From CAYRQP01 sp964426545 (GTDB lineage Bacteria; Fermentibacterota; Fermentibacteria; Fermentibacterales; JCC-6): DNA of 40,776 nt. Shown one piece after another: positions 7,661-15,911 of this stretch. The stretch is taken from positions 1-40,776 of the forward strand of contig CAYRQP010000018.1 in the NCBI GenBank assembly GCA_964426545.1, given 5' to 3'. The position numbers were made by a program, and so were the translations under genes. Positions within the stretch are counted from its first letter, which is position 1; each line of letters starts with the position of its first letter. The notes beneath the pieces were generated by a model. The model worked only from the letters and a program-made list of their open reading frames with translations, was not told the DNA's origin and made no database searches.

Positions 7661-9439
7661 CTACTTCGTAATAATTGCGTTGAAGTTACAACTGGAAATA
7701 CACTTACCGCACTTGACGCACTTGTCATCATCAATGACATGAACCTCTTTGATACCGCCTGAAATCGCATCGACAGGACACTGTTTTGCACACAGAGTAC
7801 ATCCGACACAGTTTTCAGTATCTACACTGAAGGTGACAAGTGCAAGACATCCGCCTGCCGGACACCTTTGGTCATCTATATGGGCCTTATACTCATCGAG
7901 ATAATAGCGGATGGTCGTCTGAACCGGATTTGGAGCCGTCTGACCCAGTCCGCATAAACTCGCTTCCTTTATCTGAATGGAAAGCTTTTCGAGTTTCTCT
8001 ATGTCTTCGGGTTTCCCTTCACCCTTTGTGATTCGCTCGAGTATCTCCAGCATACGAAGGGTTCCGATTCTGCAGAATGTACATTTCCCGCAGGACTCAT
8101 TCTGAGTGAAATCCAGGAAGAACCTGGCAATCTCGACCATGCAGGTAGTGTCGTCCATGACCACAAGGCCGCCGGAACCCATGATGGCTCCCGTGGCTGG
8201 AATGGACTCGAAATCGACAGGCATTTCCTTCTGATCCGCTGGAATGCACCCGCCGGAAGGTCCGCCCATCTGCACAGCTTTAAATTCTCTTCCTTCCTTG
8301 ATTCCGCCGCCTATGTCGAATACAAGTTTTTTAATGGATGTCCCCATTGGAACTTCTGCAAGTCCGCCATGGGCTACTTTGCCGGCAAGGGCGAACACTT
8401 TTGTGCCCGGGCTTTTCTCTGTCCCGAATGCATTGTAGGCACTCGCTCCGTTGGTGATTATCCACGGAATGTTTGCAAATGTCTCGACATTATTGTTATT
8501 GGTCGGTTTCTTCCACAATCCCTTCTCGGCTGGAAACGGCGGGCGAATGCGGGGCATCCCGCGTTTACCTTCTATAGATGCAAACAGGGCTGTTTCCTCC
8601 CCGCACACAAAAGCACCGGCCCCCTGTTTTATCTTGATATCGAACTCGAATCCTGAATCCAGAATGTTCTCTCCGAGGAAACCTCTTTTCCTTGCTTCAT
8701 TTATGGCAATTGTAAGCCTCTTAATAGCAAGGGGATATTCAGCACGGCAGTATATGTAGCCGAAACTCGCTTCAATGGCTTTGCCGCAGATTATCATCCC
8801 CTCGAGAATGGCATGGGGGTCACCTTCGAGAACCGAGCGGTCCATGAACGCACCCGGATCCCCCTCATCTGCATTGCATACCACATACTTCCGGTCACCG
8901 TCATTGGCAGCGGCGAAAGACCATTTCAGCCCCGTTGGAAAACCTGCACCGCCCCTGCCACGCAGGCCGGAGCCCTTTACCGACTGAATTATCTCTTCTG
9001 CGCTCATCTCATTCAGTGCTTTTGCAGTACCCTTGTATCCGCCGGCATCAATGTAATCATCGATAGACTCGGGGTTGATACTACCGCAGTTGCGCAGCAC
9101 TATTCTCTCCTGAAGATCGAGAAAAATTCTCTCCGAACCGTAAGTTGTGCCGTCGGGCTTAACACCAAAAACAAGGGTGTCTCCTTCTATGACAATTCCG
9201 TCTTTTACATGCTTTTCGAATATTTCGACAACACTCTCGGGGGTTACATCTCCGTAGATAACCCTGTCATCGCCGTCCCTGATTTCAACCAGCGGTTCAC
9301 GATAGCACATTCCTATGCATCCAGTAATATCCAGTGTGCATATTTTCGAATCAGCAACAAGTTCTTCGAGTTTGTCATTCACAGCACCGGCGCCGGCTGA
9401 CAGACCGCAGGTGCCCATACCTATTATTATCTTCTTCAT
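7661..9439 (-). CDS. NuoF/HydB-like NADH-binding flavoprotein subunit
   Basis: 592 residues. A thioredoxin-like [2Fe-2S] domain comes first (C11, C34, C41, C45). It is followed by the FMN/NADH fold with GRGGAGFPTG (161-170), NADEGDPGAF (189-198) and GAGAFVCGEETAL (273-285); an SLBB segment (about 345-400); the [4Fe-4S] motif C450, C453, C456 and C496; and a C-terminal 2x[4Fe-4S] ferredoxin (C544-C554, C574-C584). This extended form is typical of HydB/HndC-type subunits of NAD(P)-linked [FeFe] hydrogenases and related bifurcating complexes rather than of complex I. No hydrogenase catalytic subunit is in the window. The ATG overlaps the NuoE stop by one base (TGATG), and the NuoG-like gene follows after 11 bp. 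Role: NADH oxidation or reduction through FMN with electrons passed to iron-sulfur chains. Confidence 0.93.
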   Translation of the reverse strand: MKKIIIGMGTCGLSAGAGAVNDKLEELVADSKICTLDITGCIGMCYREPLVEIRDGDDRVIYGDVTPESVVEIFEKHVKDGIVIEGDTLVFGVKPDGTTYGSERIFLDLQERIVLRNCGSINPESIDDYIDAGGYKGTAKALNEMSAEEIIQSVKGSGLRGRGGAGFPTGLKWSFAAANDGDRKYVVCNADEGDPGAFMDRSVLEGDPHAILEGMIICGKAIEASFGYIYCRAEYPLAIKRLTIAINEARKRGFLGENILDSGFEFDIKIKQGAGAFVCGEETALFASIEGKRGMPRIRPPFPAEKGLWKKPTNNNNVETFANIPWIITNGASAYNAFGTEKSPGTKVFALAGKVAHGGLAEVPMGTSIKKLVFDIGGGIKEGREFKAVQMGGPSGGCIPADQKEMPVDFESIPATGAIMGSGGLVVMDDTTCMVEIARFFLDFTQNESCGKCTFCRIGTLRMLEILERITKGEGKPEDIEKLEKLSIQIKEASLCGLGQTAPNPVQTTIRYYLDEYKAHIDDQRCPAGGCLALVTFSVDTENCVGCTLCAKQCPVDAISGGIKEVHVIDDDKCVKCGKCISSCNFNAIITK

Positions 9440-9927
9440 CAGCTACTCACCCTGCTTTCGCTGCGTTTGTATTTCTTAAGCAGTTTCCGAAGAGATGCGG
9501 GAGTCAGATTACCGTGTGTATCATCATTTATCATGATTACAGGTGCAAGCGAACAGCACCCGATACATGCCACTGTGTTGAGTGTGAACAGACCGTCTTC
9601 AGAAGTTGTTCCGACTTCCACTCCGAGTTCATCTTCTATGGTCTCGATTATCATTCTCGCACCGGATACATGACATGCTGTACCGGCACAGGCTCTTACG
9701 ACATATTTTCCCATGGGACGAAGTCTGAACTGGCTGTAAAATGTAATAACCCCGTACACATCGGATTCCGGTATTCCCGTAACCCCCGATATGTAGTTGA
9801 TAGCCCTTCGCGGTATGTACCCAAAATGATCCTGCGCTGACTGCAGGAGGGGGATGAGTTCCCCCGGGGCTCCGTCATATTTCCAGAGCCTGTAGCTGAA
9901 GTTTTCCTCTTTGACAGCCGTTTTCAT
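9439..9927 (-). CDS. NuoE/HydC-like [2Fe-2S] subunit
   Basis: Thioredoxin-fold ferredoxin of the 24-kDa complex I subunit family. From the ATG at 9927 it has 162 residues with cluster ligands C80, C85, C121 and C125 (C-x4-C-x35-C-x3-C). A GTG at 9951 would add eight residues, but GGGAG lies just ahead of the ATG and nothing similar ahead of the GTG, so I chose 9927. Its stop overlaps the NuoF start. A 79-bp gap separates it from the receiver-RAM gene upstream; I see no clear promoter there. It should form the electron-transfer arm with NuoF, as in HydABC and NuoEFG. Confidence 0.92.
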   Translation of the reverse strand: MKTAVKEENFSYRLWKYDGAPGELIPLLQSAQDHFGYIPRRAINYISGVTGIPESDVYGVITFYSQFRLRPMGKYVVRACAGTACHVSGARMIIETIEDELGVEVGTTSEDGLFTLNTVACIGCCSLAPVIMINDDTHGNLTPASLRKLLKKYKRSESRVSS

Positions 9928-10006
9928 CACTCCCTTCTTCGACCGGCTCACTCAAGGCCGGTAAAAGTCTGATTCCACTAAATTGTAATTGATAGCGTAA
10001 CTATCG

Positions 10007-10996
10007 TCAGTCGTCTATCAGTTTTATCACCTTTGCTTCGCGGACTCTCAAAACTCCGTCTATCTGATTCAGTTTTTCGATGATTCTCGGAGTTTTTCCA
10101 AGAGATCCCTGACCGGTAATCATACCGACAAGTTTTGTCCCGAATTCTATGACATCGCAGAACACTACTTCATCTATGAAGAATACAGTCGTGAATATCT
10201 CCTGAATTGCTTCCGGGTCAATGTCAACGATGACATAACTCATCGTGCCCGGTTGCCGCCGCGCATCCGCCTGAGTTTCTGTCTTGACTACTTTCTGATA
10301 TGTATCGATGAACTCATCGACATCCCTGTCGAGTTTTGGTCTTTCTATCGGTGAAAGTGAAACCACCTCGACACCGTCGATTGCTTTTACATTTTCATAG
10401 ATTGTCTGAATCTCATTCTGAGAGCCGCCCTGCATCAGCAAAATGATGTCGAAATCAGCCCTCACGGCATCGCAGGAGACTATCCCTTTCATCTTATAGA
10501 GAATGTCGAAGATTTCCATGCTTCTGTCAGTATCAGTAATCTTGACCGTCAGGTAGGCACTGACAGATTCGCGCATGCCATCATCGATATCTGTATCTTC
10601 ATCCGCTTCTGTAGATGTTTTTCCGGGTGCAAGTTCATCTAGCGCTTCGACAAGTTCCGATATTTCGAAAGGTTTGTCGAGAAAACCTGTATTGGGCTCG
10701 GAAAGTGCTGTAAGCATTAGCCGCTCATCACCGAATCCGGTAATGACGAGAACGGGAAGGTCCGGATACTGATTCTTGATTACCTTGAGAATTTTCATAC
10801 CATCGATATCCGGCATGAAGATGTCAGTTACAAGATAATCATACGCAATCCCTTTTTGTCTTGCCTGATTGAGTTCATGAATTGCGGATATTCCATCAGG
10901 ACACGCCACAGTCACATAGTCCTCCTGCGTTAGACCAATCGTGAGATTCCGCCTGATCTCAGCCTCATCGTCAATTATCAACACACGGCCTTTCAA
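10007..10996 (-). CDS. Response-regulator receiver fused to two RAM (Lrp/AsnC effector) domains
   Basis: 329 residues. Residues 1-122 form a complete receiver (D10, D58 before IFMP, T86, K108). Residues 123-145 are an acidic linker. Residues 146-220 and 252-327 each read as an AsnC/Lrp ligand-binding (RAM) fold: a strand such as AYLTVKI or SYVIVDI, a helix, a Val-rich strand, and a closing strand. No HTH is visible, so it probably works by protein contact or ligand sensing and not by binding DNA. RAM domains usually bind amino acids or small metabolites. It starts with TTG at 10996 behind a strong GGAGG (six-base spacer). It sits between nfnB (84 bp upstream) and the NuoE-like gene. I infer a metabolite- and phosphorylation-sensing regulator of this redox cluster. 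The receiver is certain, the RAM assignment good, the role open. Confidence 0.8.
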   Translation of the reverse strand: MKGRVLIIDDEAEIRRNLTIGLTQEDYVTVACPDGISAIHELNQARQKGIAYDYLVTDIFMPDIDGMKILKVIKNQYPDLPVLVITGFGDERLMLTALSEPNTGFLDKPFEISELVEALDELAPGKTSTEADEDTDIDDGMRESVSAYLTVKITDTDRSMEIFDILYKMKGIVSCDAVRADFDIILLMQGGSQNEIQTIYENVKAIDGVEVVSLSPIERPKLDRDVDEFIDTYQKVVKTETQADARRQPGTMSYVIVDIDPEAIQEIFTTVFFIDEVVFCDVIEFGTKLVGMITGQGSLGKTPRIIEKLNQIDGVLRVREAKVIKLIDD

Positions 10997-11080
10997 ATCA
11001 ATCCTCCTTATTTAATTTTACTGTTTGCGGGATGGAAATGCTACTTCTCATCACCTCGAAAGTCAACTTCTTTTTCATGT

Positions 11081-12544
11081 CTAATGTACTTCTGCATGGC
11101 TCACTGACAAAGCATCTTCCAGGTTGCTCCATTTCCCGGAACTGAGATAGAGATTCATTGCCCGTGCCGCATTCCGTCCGTGCCCCATCGCAAGTATCAC
11201 AGTTGCTGCGCCAAGAACAATATCACCACCTGCAAATACTCCCGGAATGGAAGTCTGTCCGGTGGCCTCGTTGATTATTATCCCGCCCCAGCGTGTAACC
11301 TCAATCTCAGGATACGATGCAGGCACAAGCGGATTGGGGCTATTTCCTATCGCAACTATCAATGCATCGCAGTCTTCTATGAATTCGGAGCCGTCGATGG
11401 GCATCGGCCTTCTCCTGCCTGATGAGTCCGGTTCACCGAGTTCCATTTTGATGACGAATGCGCCTGTAATCCAGCCTTTGTCATTTCCATGAAGTTTTAC
11501 GGGATTCTGTAGAAGATGAAATTCGACACCCTCTTCCCTCGCGTGGTGGATTTCTTCGAGCCTTGCAGGCATCTGTTCTTCTGCTCTGCGGTAAACAATA
11601 AGCGACCTTTCAGCCCCCATCCGCAATGCTGTGCGCGCGCAGTCCATTGCTACATTGCCGCCGCCTACTGTTATAATCTTTTTACCTTTCACAATAGGGG
11701 TGTCGGCATTGGGGAAATCATAGGATTTCATAAGATTGGCTCTTGTAAGGTATTCATTCGCCGACAATACGCCGAGAAGATTTTCACCGTCTACACCCAT
11801 GAAACGGGGCAGTCCGGCTCCCGTACCGATAAACACAGCATCGAACTCCTCAACAATATTCTTGACAGGTGTCGTCTTGCCAACCACATAATTGTACCTA
11901 AACTTCACGCCGAGTTTCTCGAGGTAGTCCACTTCAGTCTGAACAATGGCTTTCGGAAGGCGGAACTCAGGGATTCCGTAGACAAGCACTCCCCCTGCCT
12001 TGTGAAGCGCTTCGAATACCGTAACTTCATGTCCAAATTTGATGAGATCACCAGCCACCGTAAGTCCGGCGGGACCTGCACCGATTATTCCTACACTTTT
12101 ACCCGAAGGCTTCGGTGGTTCAGGCACTGCATACTCGCCCTGTTCTCTCTCCCAGTCAGCAATGAACCTCTCGAGTTTCCCAATCATCACCGCCTTGCAC
12201 GGGTCTTTCTTTACTTTCCCGATTGTGCATACAAGTTGGCACTGCTCTTCCTGCGGACATACGCGGCCACATACGGCAGGAAGCAGGTTCTTGTCCTTCA
12301 TTATTCTTATCGCTCTCGGGAAATCACCGTCTTCAATGGCACCGATAAATCCGGGGATATTTATCCCGACCGGGCACCCATCAACGCAAAATGCCTTTTT
12401 GCACTGCAGGCATCGCTTCGCTTCCTGCATTGCCATCTCGGGAGTATAGCCAAGTGGAACTTCTTCTACATTGTGAATACGAACGGCGGCGTCCTGTTCG
12501 GGCATATCGACAGGCGGAATTTTCATTCGCTCTTTGATATTCAT
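11081..12544 (-). CDS. nfnB: NADH-dependent ferredoxin:NADP+ oxidoreductase, large subunit (NfnB/SudA)
   Basis: 487 residues from the ATG at 12544, with GGAGGGGG six bases ahead; an in-frame start 21 bases upstream lies inside nfnA and is unlikely. GltD-like: iron-sulfur N-terminus (C45, C48, C53, C57; C92, C96, C102, C106), FAD fold GIIGAGPAG (152-160), NADP fold VGGGNVAMD (293-301) followed by VYRR (317-320). NfnB carries the bifurcating FAD and the NADPH site and, with NfnA, couples NADH plus reduced ferredoxin to formation of two NADPH. The neighbour is nfnA one base upstream, in the order known from Thermotoga and clostridia. Homotetrameric GltB-like enzymes and sulfide dehydrogenase are alternatives, but adjacency to nfnA favours Nfn. 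Confidence 0.92.
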   Translation of the reverse strand: MNIKERMKIPPVDMPEQDAAVRIHNVEEVPLGYTPEMAMQEAKRCLQCKKAFCVDGCPVGINIPGFIGAIEDGDFPRAIRIMKDKNLLPAVCGRVCPQEEQCQLVCTIGKVKKDPCKAVMIGKLERFIADWEREQGEYAVPEPPKPSGKSVGIIGAGPAGLTVAGDLIKFGHEVTVFEALHKAGGVLVYGIPEFRLPKAIVQTEVDYLEKLGVKFRYNYVVGKTTPVKNIVEEFDAVFIGTGAGLPRFMGVDGENLLGVLSANEYLTRANLMKSYDFPNADTPIVKGKKIITVGGGNVAMDCARTALRMGAERSLIVYRRAEEQMPARLEEIHHAREEGVEFHLLQNPVKLHGNDKGWITGAFVIKMELGEPDSSGRRRPMPIDGSEFIEDCDALIVAIGNSPNPLVPASYPEIEVTRWGGIIINEATGQTSIPGVFAGGDIVLGAATVILAMGHGRNAARAMNLYLSSGKWSNLEDALSVSHAEVH

Positions 12545-12545
12545 T

Positions 12546-13403
12546 CTATACCCCCTCCGATACATCGAGTCTGCAACCTGATTCGCCTATGTAATGGTCG
12601 AGTGAAACTTTCTCTTCTGTCTTATAGGTATCGAGACGGACCATCAATTCATCGAAATCCACTTCGTGACCATCAAATTCAGGTCCGTCCACGCATGCGA
12701 ATTTCGTTTTGCCGCCAACAGTCACCCTGCACCCGCCACACATGCCCGTACCGTCAATCATTATCGGGTTGAGGCTGACAAGCGTTGGAATAGCCAGTTT
12801 CTTTGTAAGACGTGAAACAAATTTCATCATAACCGGTGGTCCCATGGCTACACAGAGATGATATTCTTTCCCTGCATCCACAAGTTCCTGTATTGCATTT
12901 GTGACCAAACCTTTTTTGCCTTTGGAACCGTCATCTGTCGTAATTACTATCTCGTCACAGACAGCGCCCATCTCTTCTTCAAGGATTAGAAGTTCGGCGG
13001 AACGGGCTCCCAGAATTCCTGTTACGATATTGCCAATTCTCTTCATGGCATCAGCCACAGGATACAGCGGGGCAATTCCGATTCCGCCACCCACGCAGAG
13101 TACATTGCCTACTTTTTCGATGTGTGTAGGTTCTCCAAGCGGACCCGTGATATCGGGGATGGAATCTCCAACTTTCATCTGCGCAAGTTTGAGCGTGGTC
13201 TTGCCGACTGACTGGATAATGAGCGTAATGCTTCCTTCATTCCTGTCTACATCAGCAATTGTAATGGGAATTCTCTCACCATCTTCAGATATCCTGATGA
13301 TGACAAATTGTCCCGGTTCCCTGAAGCGCGCCACATCCGGTGCGTGAAATTTGTAAAGGTAAATGTCGGGACCGATTTTTTCCAGCAATAGTATCTTATG
13401 CAT
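12546..13403 (-). CDS. nfnA: NADH-dependent ferredoxin:NADP+ oxidoreductase, small subunit (NfnA/SudB)
   Basis: 285 residues of the ferredoxin-NADP reductase/dihydroorotate dehydrogenase electron-transfer family. FAD-binding RIPITI (44-49), nucleotide loop VGGGIGIAP (104-112), and a C-terminal [2Fe-2S] site with D218, C222, C225 and C237; the Asp ligand is a hallmark of NfnA. It binds FAD and NAD(H) and passes electrons to NfnB. The ATG at 13403 has AAGGGGGAAAG ahead. It is the first gene of the long minus-strand cluster and is divergent from glutamate dehydrogenase across 256 bp. Its stop is one base before the nfnB start, so the two are co-translated. Confidence 0.92.
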   Translation of the reverse strand: MHKILLLEKIGPDIYLYKFHAPDVARFREPGQFVIIRISEDGERIPITIADVDRNEGSITLIIQSVGKTTLKLAQMKVGDSIPDITGPLGEPTHIEKVGNVLCVGGGIGIAPLYPVADAMKRIGNIVTGILGARSAELLILEEEMGAVCDEIVITTDDGSKGKKGLVTNAIQELVDAGKEYHLCVAMGPPVMMKFVSRLTKKLAIPTLVSLNPIMIDGTGMCGGCRVTVGGKTKFACVDGPEFDGHEVDFDELMVRLDTYKTEEKVSLDHYIGESGCRLDVSEGV

Positions 13404-13463
13404 CTTTCCCCCTTGAAATATGTATGCGGAACACTGTTGGCACCGCTATAATTAAACAAGTCT

Positions 13464-13491
13464 AGTATATAAAGAAATTGACATTTGTTAC
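13464..13491 (-). promoter_or_regulatory. Possible sigma-70 promoter of the nfn-nuo cluster
   Basis: On the minus strand GTAACA (13491-13486) and TATACT (13469-13464) are 16 bases apart and point towards nfnA, about 60 bases before its start. The -10 box is good, the -35 box fair. Judged by eye only. Confidence 0.4.
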
Positions 13492-13552
13492 ACCTCGAAT
13501 CAGACATTGATATTTTCTGTTTTTTCATATCTAAATAGAGGCTTTCAACATC

Positions 13553-13581
13553 TTGACGAATCGATATATTTCACTTAGAAT
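13553..13581 (+). promoter_or_regulatory. Sigma-70-like promoter for glutamate dehydrogenase
   Basis: TTGACG (13553-13558), 17 bases, TAGAAT (13576-13581). It is placed about 80 bases before the gdhA ATG, so it fits a normal leader. Confidence 0.6.
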
Positions 13582-13659
13582 ATTACTCCATTTTTTGTTC
13601 GATGTTTTTGTTCAAAGTGCTGTTTTTCACACTAATCCCTGAAAGGGGGGGATGACGAA

Positions 13660-15012
13660 ATGCTCGAAGAAATCTACCAAAAAGTCATAGACCGGGACCC
13701 CGGTCAAAAGGAGTTCCATCAGGCGGTTGAAGAAGTTCTCGAATCGCTTGAATCCGTCCTCGACAAACATCCGGAATACAGCGATGTCAAAATCGTTGAA
13801 AGAATCGTAGAGCCTGAACGTGTCATCATGTTCAGAGTCCCATGGCTCAACGATAACAATGAAGTCCAGGTCAACAGAGGTTTCAGAATCGAAATGAACA
13901 GCGCAATCGGACCCTATAAGGGCGGGCTCCGTTTTCATCCTTCGGTAAACCTCGGCATCCTGAAGTTCCTCGCTTTTGAGCAGGTATTCAAGAATGCACT
14001 TACCACCATCCCCATGGGTGGCGGTAAAGGCGGTTCTGACTTCAATCCCAAGGGAAAATCAGACATGGAAGTAATGCGCTTCTGCCAGAGCTTCATGTCA
14101 GAACTTTTCCGTCACATCGGTCCTAACACTGACGTCCCCGCAGGCGACATCGGTGTCGGCGGCAGAGAGATCGGCTTCATGTTCGGTCAGTACAAGAAAC
14201 TCCGCAACGAGTGGAGCGGTATTCTCACAGGTAAGGGTCGCGAGTACGGCGGAAGTCTTATCAGACCGGAAGCCACCGGCTACGGTACTGTTTACTTTGG
14301 CGAAGAGATGCTCAAAACCCGCGACGACTGCTATCAGGACAAGGTCTGCCTTGTTTCCGGTTCCGGTAATGTTGCTCAGTACACCACTGAAAAAGTAAAC
14401 GAACTCGGTGGAAAAGTTGTCACGCTTTCCGACTCCGGCGGCTGGATTCTCGACGAAGAGGGTATCGATGCCGACAAACTCGCATTCGTCATGGACCTTA
14501 AGAATGTCCGCAGAGGAAGAATCAGCGAATATGCCGACAAGTATCCCGGTGCTGTTTACACACCGGTTGACATATCTCTCGACTACAATCCTCTCTGGGA
14601 TGTCGCGGCTGACTGTGCATTCCCGAGTGCAACCCAGAACGAGATTAACGCGAAAGATGCTCAGAATCTCATGAACAACGGCGTCTTCCTCGTAGCTGAA
14701 GGTGCAAACATGCCTACCGTCCCTGAAGGCATCAACATCTATCTGGACCACAAAATCCTTTATGGTCCGGGTAAAGCTGCAAACGCAGGCGGCGTTGCAA
14801 CTTCAGGTCTCGAGATGGCGCAGAACAGTGGCTTCACAAGCTGGACCCGCGAAGAAGTGGACAACAAACTCCATAACATCATGATCAGCATCCACGCTCA
14901 GGCTCTCGCAGCTTCAGAGCAATATGGTGACAAGGGCAACTATGTACTCGGTGCAAATGCCGCCGGCTTCCGCAAGGTCGCTGACGCAATGCTCGCACAG
15001 GGAATAGTCTAA
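13660..15012 (+). CDS. gdhA: NADP-type glutamate dehydrogenase
   Basis: 450 residues, the length of the small hexameric enzymes. It interconverts 2-oxoglutarate plus ammonia and glutamate, normally with NADPH in this subgroup. Seen: substrate-binding GPYKGGLRFHPSVN (84-97), catalytic K123 in GGGKGG, D163 in PAGDIGVGGRE, and nucleotide loop SGSGNVA (233-239). The ATG is preceded by an AAAGGGGGGG tract, and an independent terminator follows. It is divergent from nfnAB, the NADPH-forming enzyme, so ammonia assimilation and NADPH supply may be tuned from the shared 256-bp region. The codon pattern looks strongly biased (many GAA, CTC, GGT/GGC), fitting a highly expressed gene; this was not computed. 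Confidence 0.95.
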   Translation: MLEEIYQKVIDRDPGQKEFHQAVEEVLESLESVLDKHPEYSDVKIVERIVEPERVIMFRVPWLNDNNEVQVNRGFRIEMNSAIGPYKGGLRFHPSVNLGILKFLAFEQVFKNALTTIPMGGGKGGSDFNPKGKSDMEVMRFCQSFMSELFRHIGPNTDVPAGDIGVGGREIGFMFGQYKKLRNEWSGILTGKGREYGGSLIRPEATGYGTVYFGEEMLKTRDDCYQDKVCLVSGSGNVAQYTTEKVNELGGKVVTLSDSGGWILDEEGIDADKLAFVMDLKNVRRGRISEYADKYPGAVYTPVDISLDYNPLWDVAADCAFPSATQNEINAKDAQNLMNNGVFLVAEGANMPTVPEGINIYLDHKILYGPGKAANAGGVATSGLEMAQNSGFTSWTREEVDNKLHNIMISIHAQALAASEQYGDKGNYVLGANAAGFRKVADAMLAQGIV

Positions 15013-15040
15013 CCGCTTTACCTGAGTTTTCGATAAACAA

Positions 15041-15064
15041 AACCCCCGGCTCCCGCCGGGGGTT
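15041..15064. terminator. Bidirectional intrinsic terminator
   Basis: A perfect 10-bp stem (15041-15050 with 15055-15064) has a four-base loop TCCC and is GC-rich. The plus strand continues CTTCTT; the minus strand continues GTTTATC after the stem's TT. It lies between convergent gdhA and the gene at 15135-15614 and can end both. Confidence 0.85.
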
Positions 15065-15134
15065 CTTCTTAAAGTCTATCGTAATTGATTTCGTGTATAA
15101 TCCCCAAGGGATAAGTGAAATCTATATATTACTT

Positions 15135-15614
15135 TTACGCAAAATCCACAATTTCATATTTCTTCACATTTTCGAATCCCGAAAGACTGTTGTATGCCTG
15201 TCTTATCCTGCGCATATCCACATCCGTGCAGATTCCGAGGTCAAGACACCGGTCGATCATGTAGAATAACTCATCTGCAATGAATGAGACCACATATCCG
15301 GCGTGATTGAGCAACCCTTCTATATCAGTGCTGAAGTAACCGCGGGTTTCACATATTTCTCGCAGTACCTGCGGTATCCGCGAATACCGGTAATGAGCAA
15401 GCCAGTCATAGACTGTTTCGAATTTCTCACGGGAGAATATTCCCGGTTCCTTTTCGAAGACATCAGTCCCGTCGTTAATCCGGATCAAGTGAATTACACT
15501 GAATTCCTTATTATGTTCCGAATCGATGTTGGTAATTTCGCTTCTGTTCACTCTTTCTACAGGTATTACTGCGGGATAATCTGCAAATCTCTCTTCTATC
15601 GCCATTCCACTCAT
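15135..15614 (-). CDS. Uncharacterised 159-residue cytoplasmic protein
   Basis: No family recognised. The ATG at 15614 (MSGMAIEERF) has AAAGGAG seven bases ahead, so I prefer it to the in-frame start 42 bases upstream. The protein is acidic, without a signal peptide or membrane span. It has a mixed N-terminal half (about 1-60) and a mainly helical C-terminal half. It stands alone, convergent with gdhA and divergent from the AAA+ gene at 15912. The clear ribosome site and sound composition argue that it is real. Confidence 0.7.
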   Translation of the reverse strand: MSGMAIEERFADYPAVIPVERVNRSEITNIDSEHNKEFSVIHLIRINDGTDVFEKEPGIFSREKFETVYDWLAHYRYSRIPQVLREICETRGYFSTDIEGLLNHAGYVVSFIADELFYMIDRCLDLGICTDVDMRRIRQAYNSLSGFENVKKYEIVDFA

Positions 15615-15771
15615 TATCAAACTCCTTTCTATTTGCTTTTCCCGTTGATACACCAAAACAGATGCATAATTCTTGCCAGATGAGTAAACGCCTGTATACG
15701 TATCTCTTTGAAAAGTACTGCCGCCCTTTCAAAGCGTGTACATCATAATTTTATCATCATAGTATCAATAT

Positions 15772-15800
15772 TTGACATTACCTTCATTATTTGATATATT
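15772..15800 (+). promoter_or_regulatory. Strong sigma-70-like promoter for the AAA+ gene
   Basis: TTGACA (15772-15777), exactly 17 bases, TATATT (15795-15800). Transcription would start near 15807 and leave a leader of about 105 bases before the ATG at 15912. I see no known riboswitch in that leader. Confidence 0.7.
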
Positions 15801-15911
15801 ACGGAAGGAACTTCAAACCACAAACACTGGCTGTAAACGCCGGAAACGCGTGCAGATACACAATCCAGCCACTGGCACACTTCTTGCTTTCACTATTGCG
15901 AGGTGATAAAT

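Noticed and set aside
7661..9951. [FeFe] hydrogenase (HydABC) operon
   Set aside because: The E and F subunits fit, but no H-cluster motifs occur in the large subunit or elsewhere in the window.
9439..9951. GTG start at 9951 for the NuoE-like gene
   Set aside because: The ATG at 9927 has GGGAG in place; the GTG has none.
11516..12772. 418-codon open frame on the plus strand opposite nfnB/nfnA
   Set aside because: It lies antisense to two well-supported enzymes, has no recognisable motif or ribosome site, and its composition is that of a reverse-frame shadow.
13479..13510. TTGACA at 13479 as plus-strand promoter of gdhA
   Set aside because: No -10 box at 16-18 bases; the nearest, around 13508, is too far. 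The pair at 13553/13576 fits better.
14098..14751. 217-codon minus-strand open frame inside gdhA
   Set aside because: Antisense to the conserved glutamate dehydrogenase; a by-product of its biased codon use.
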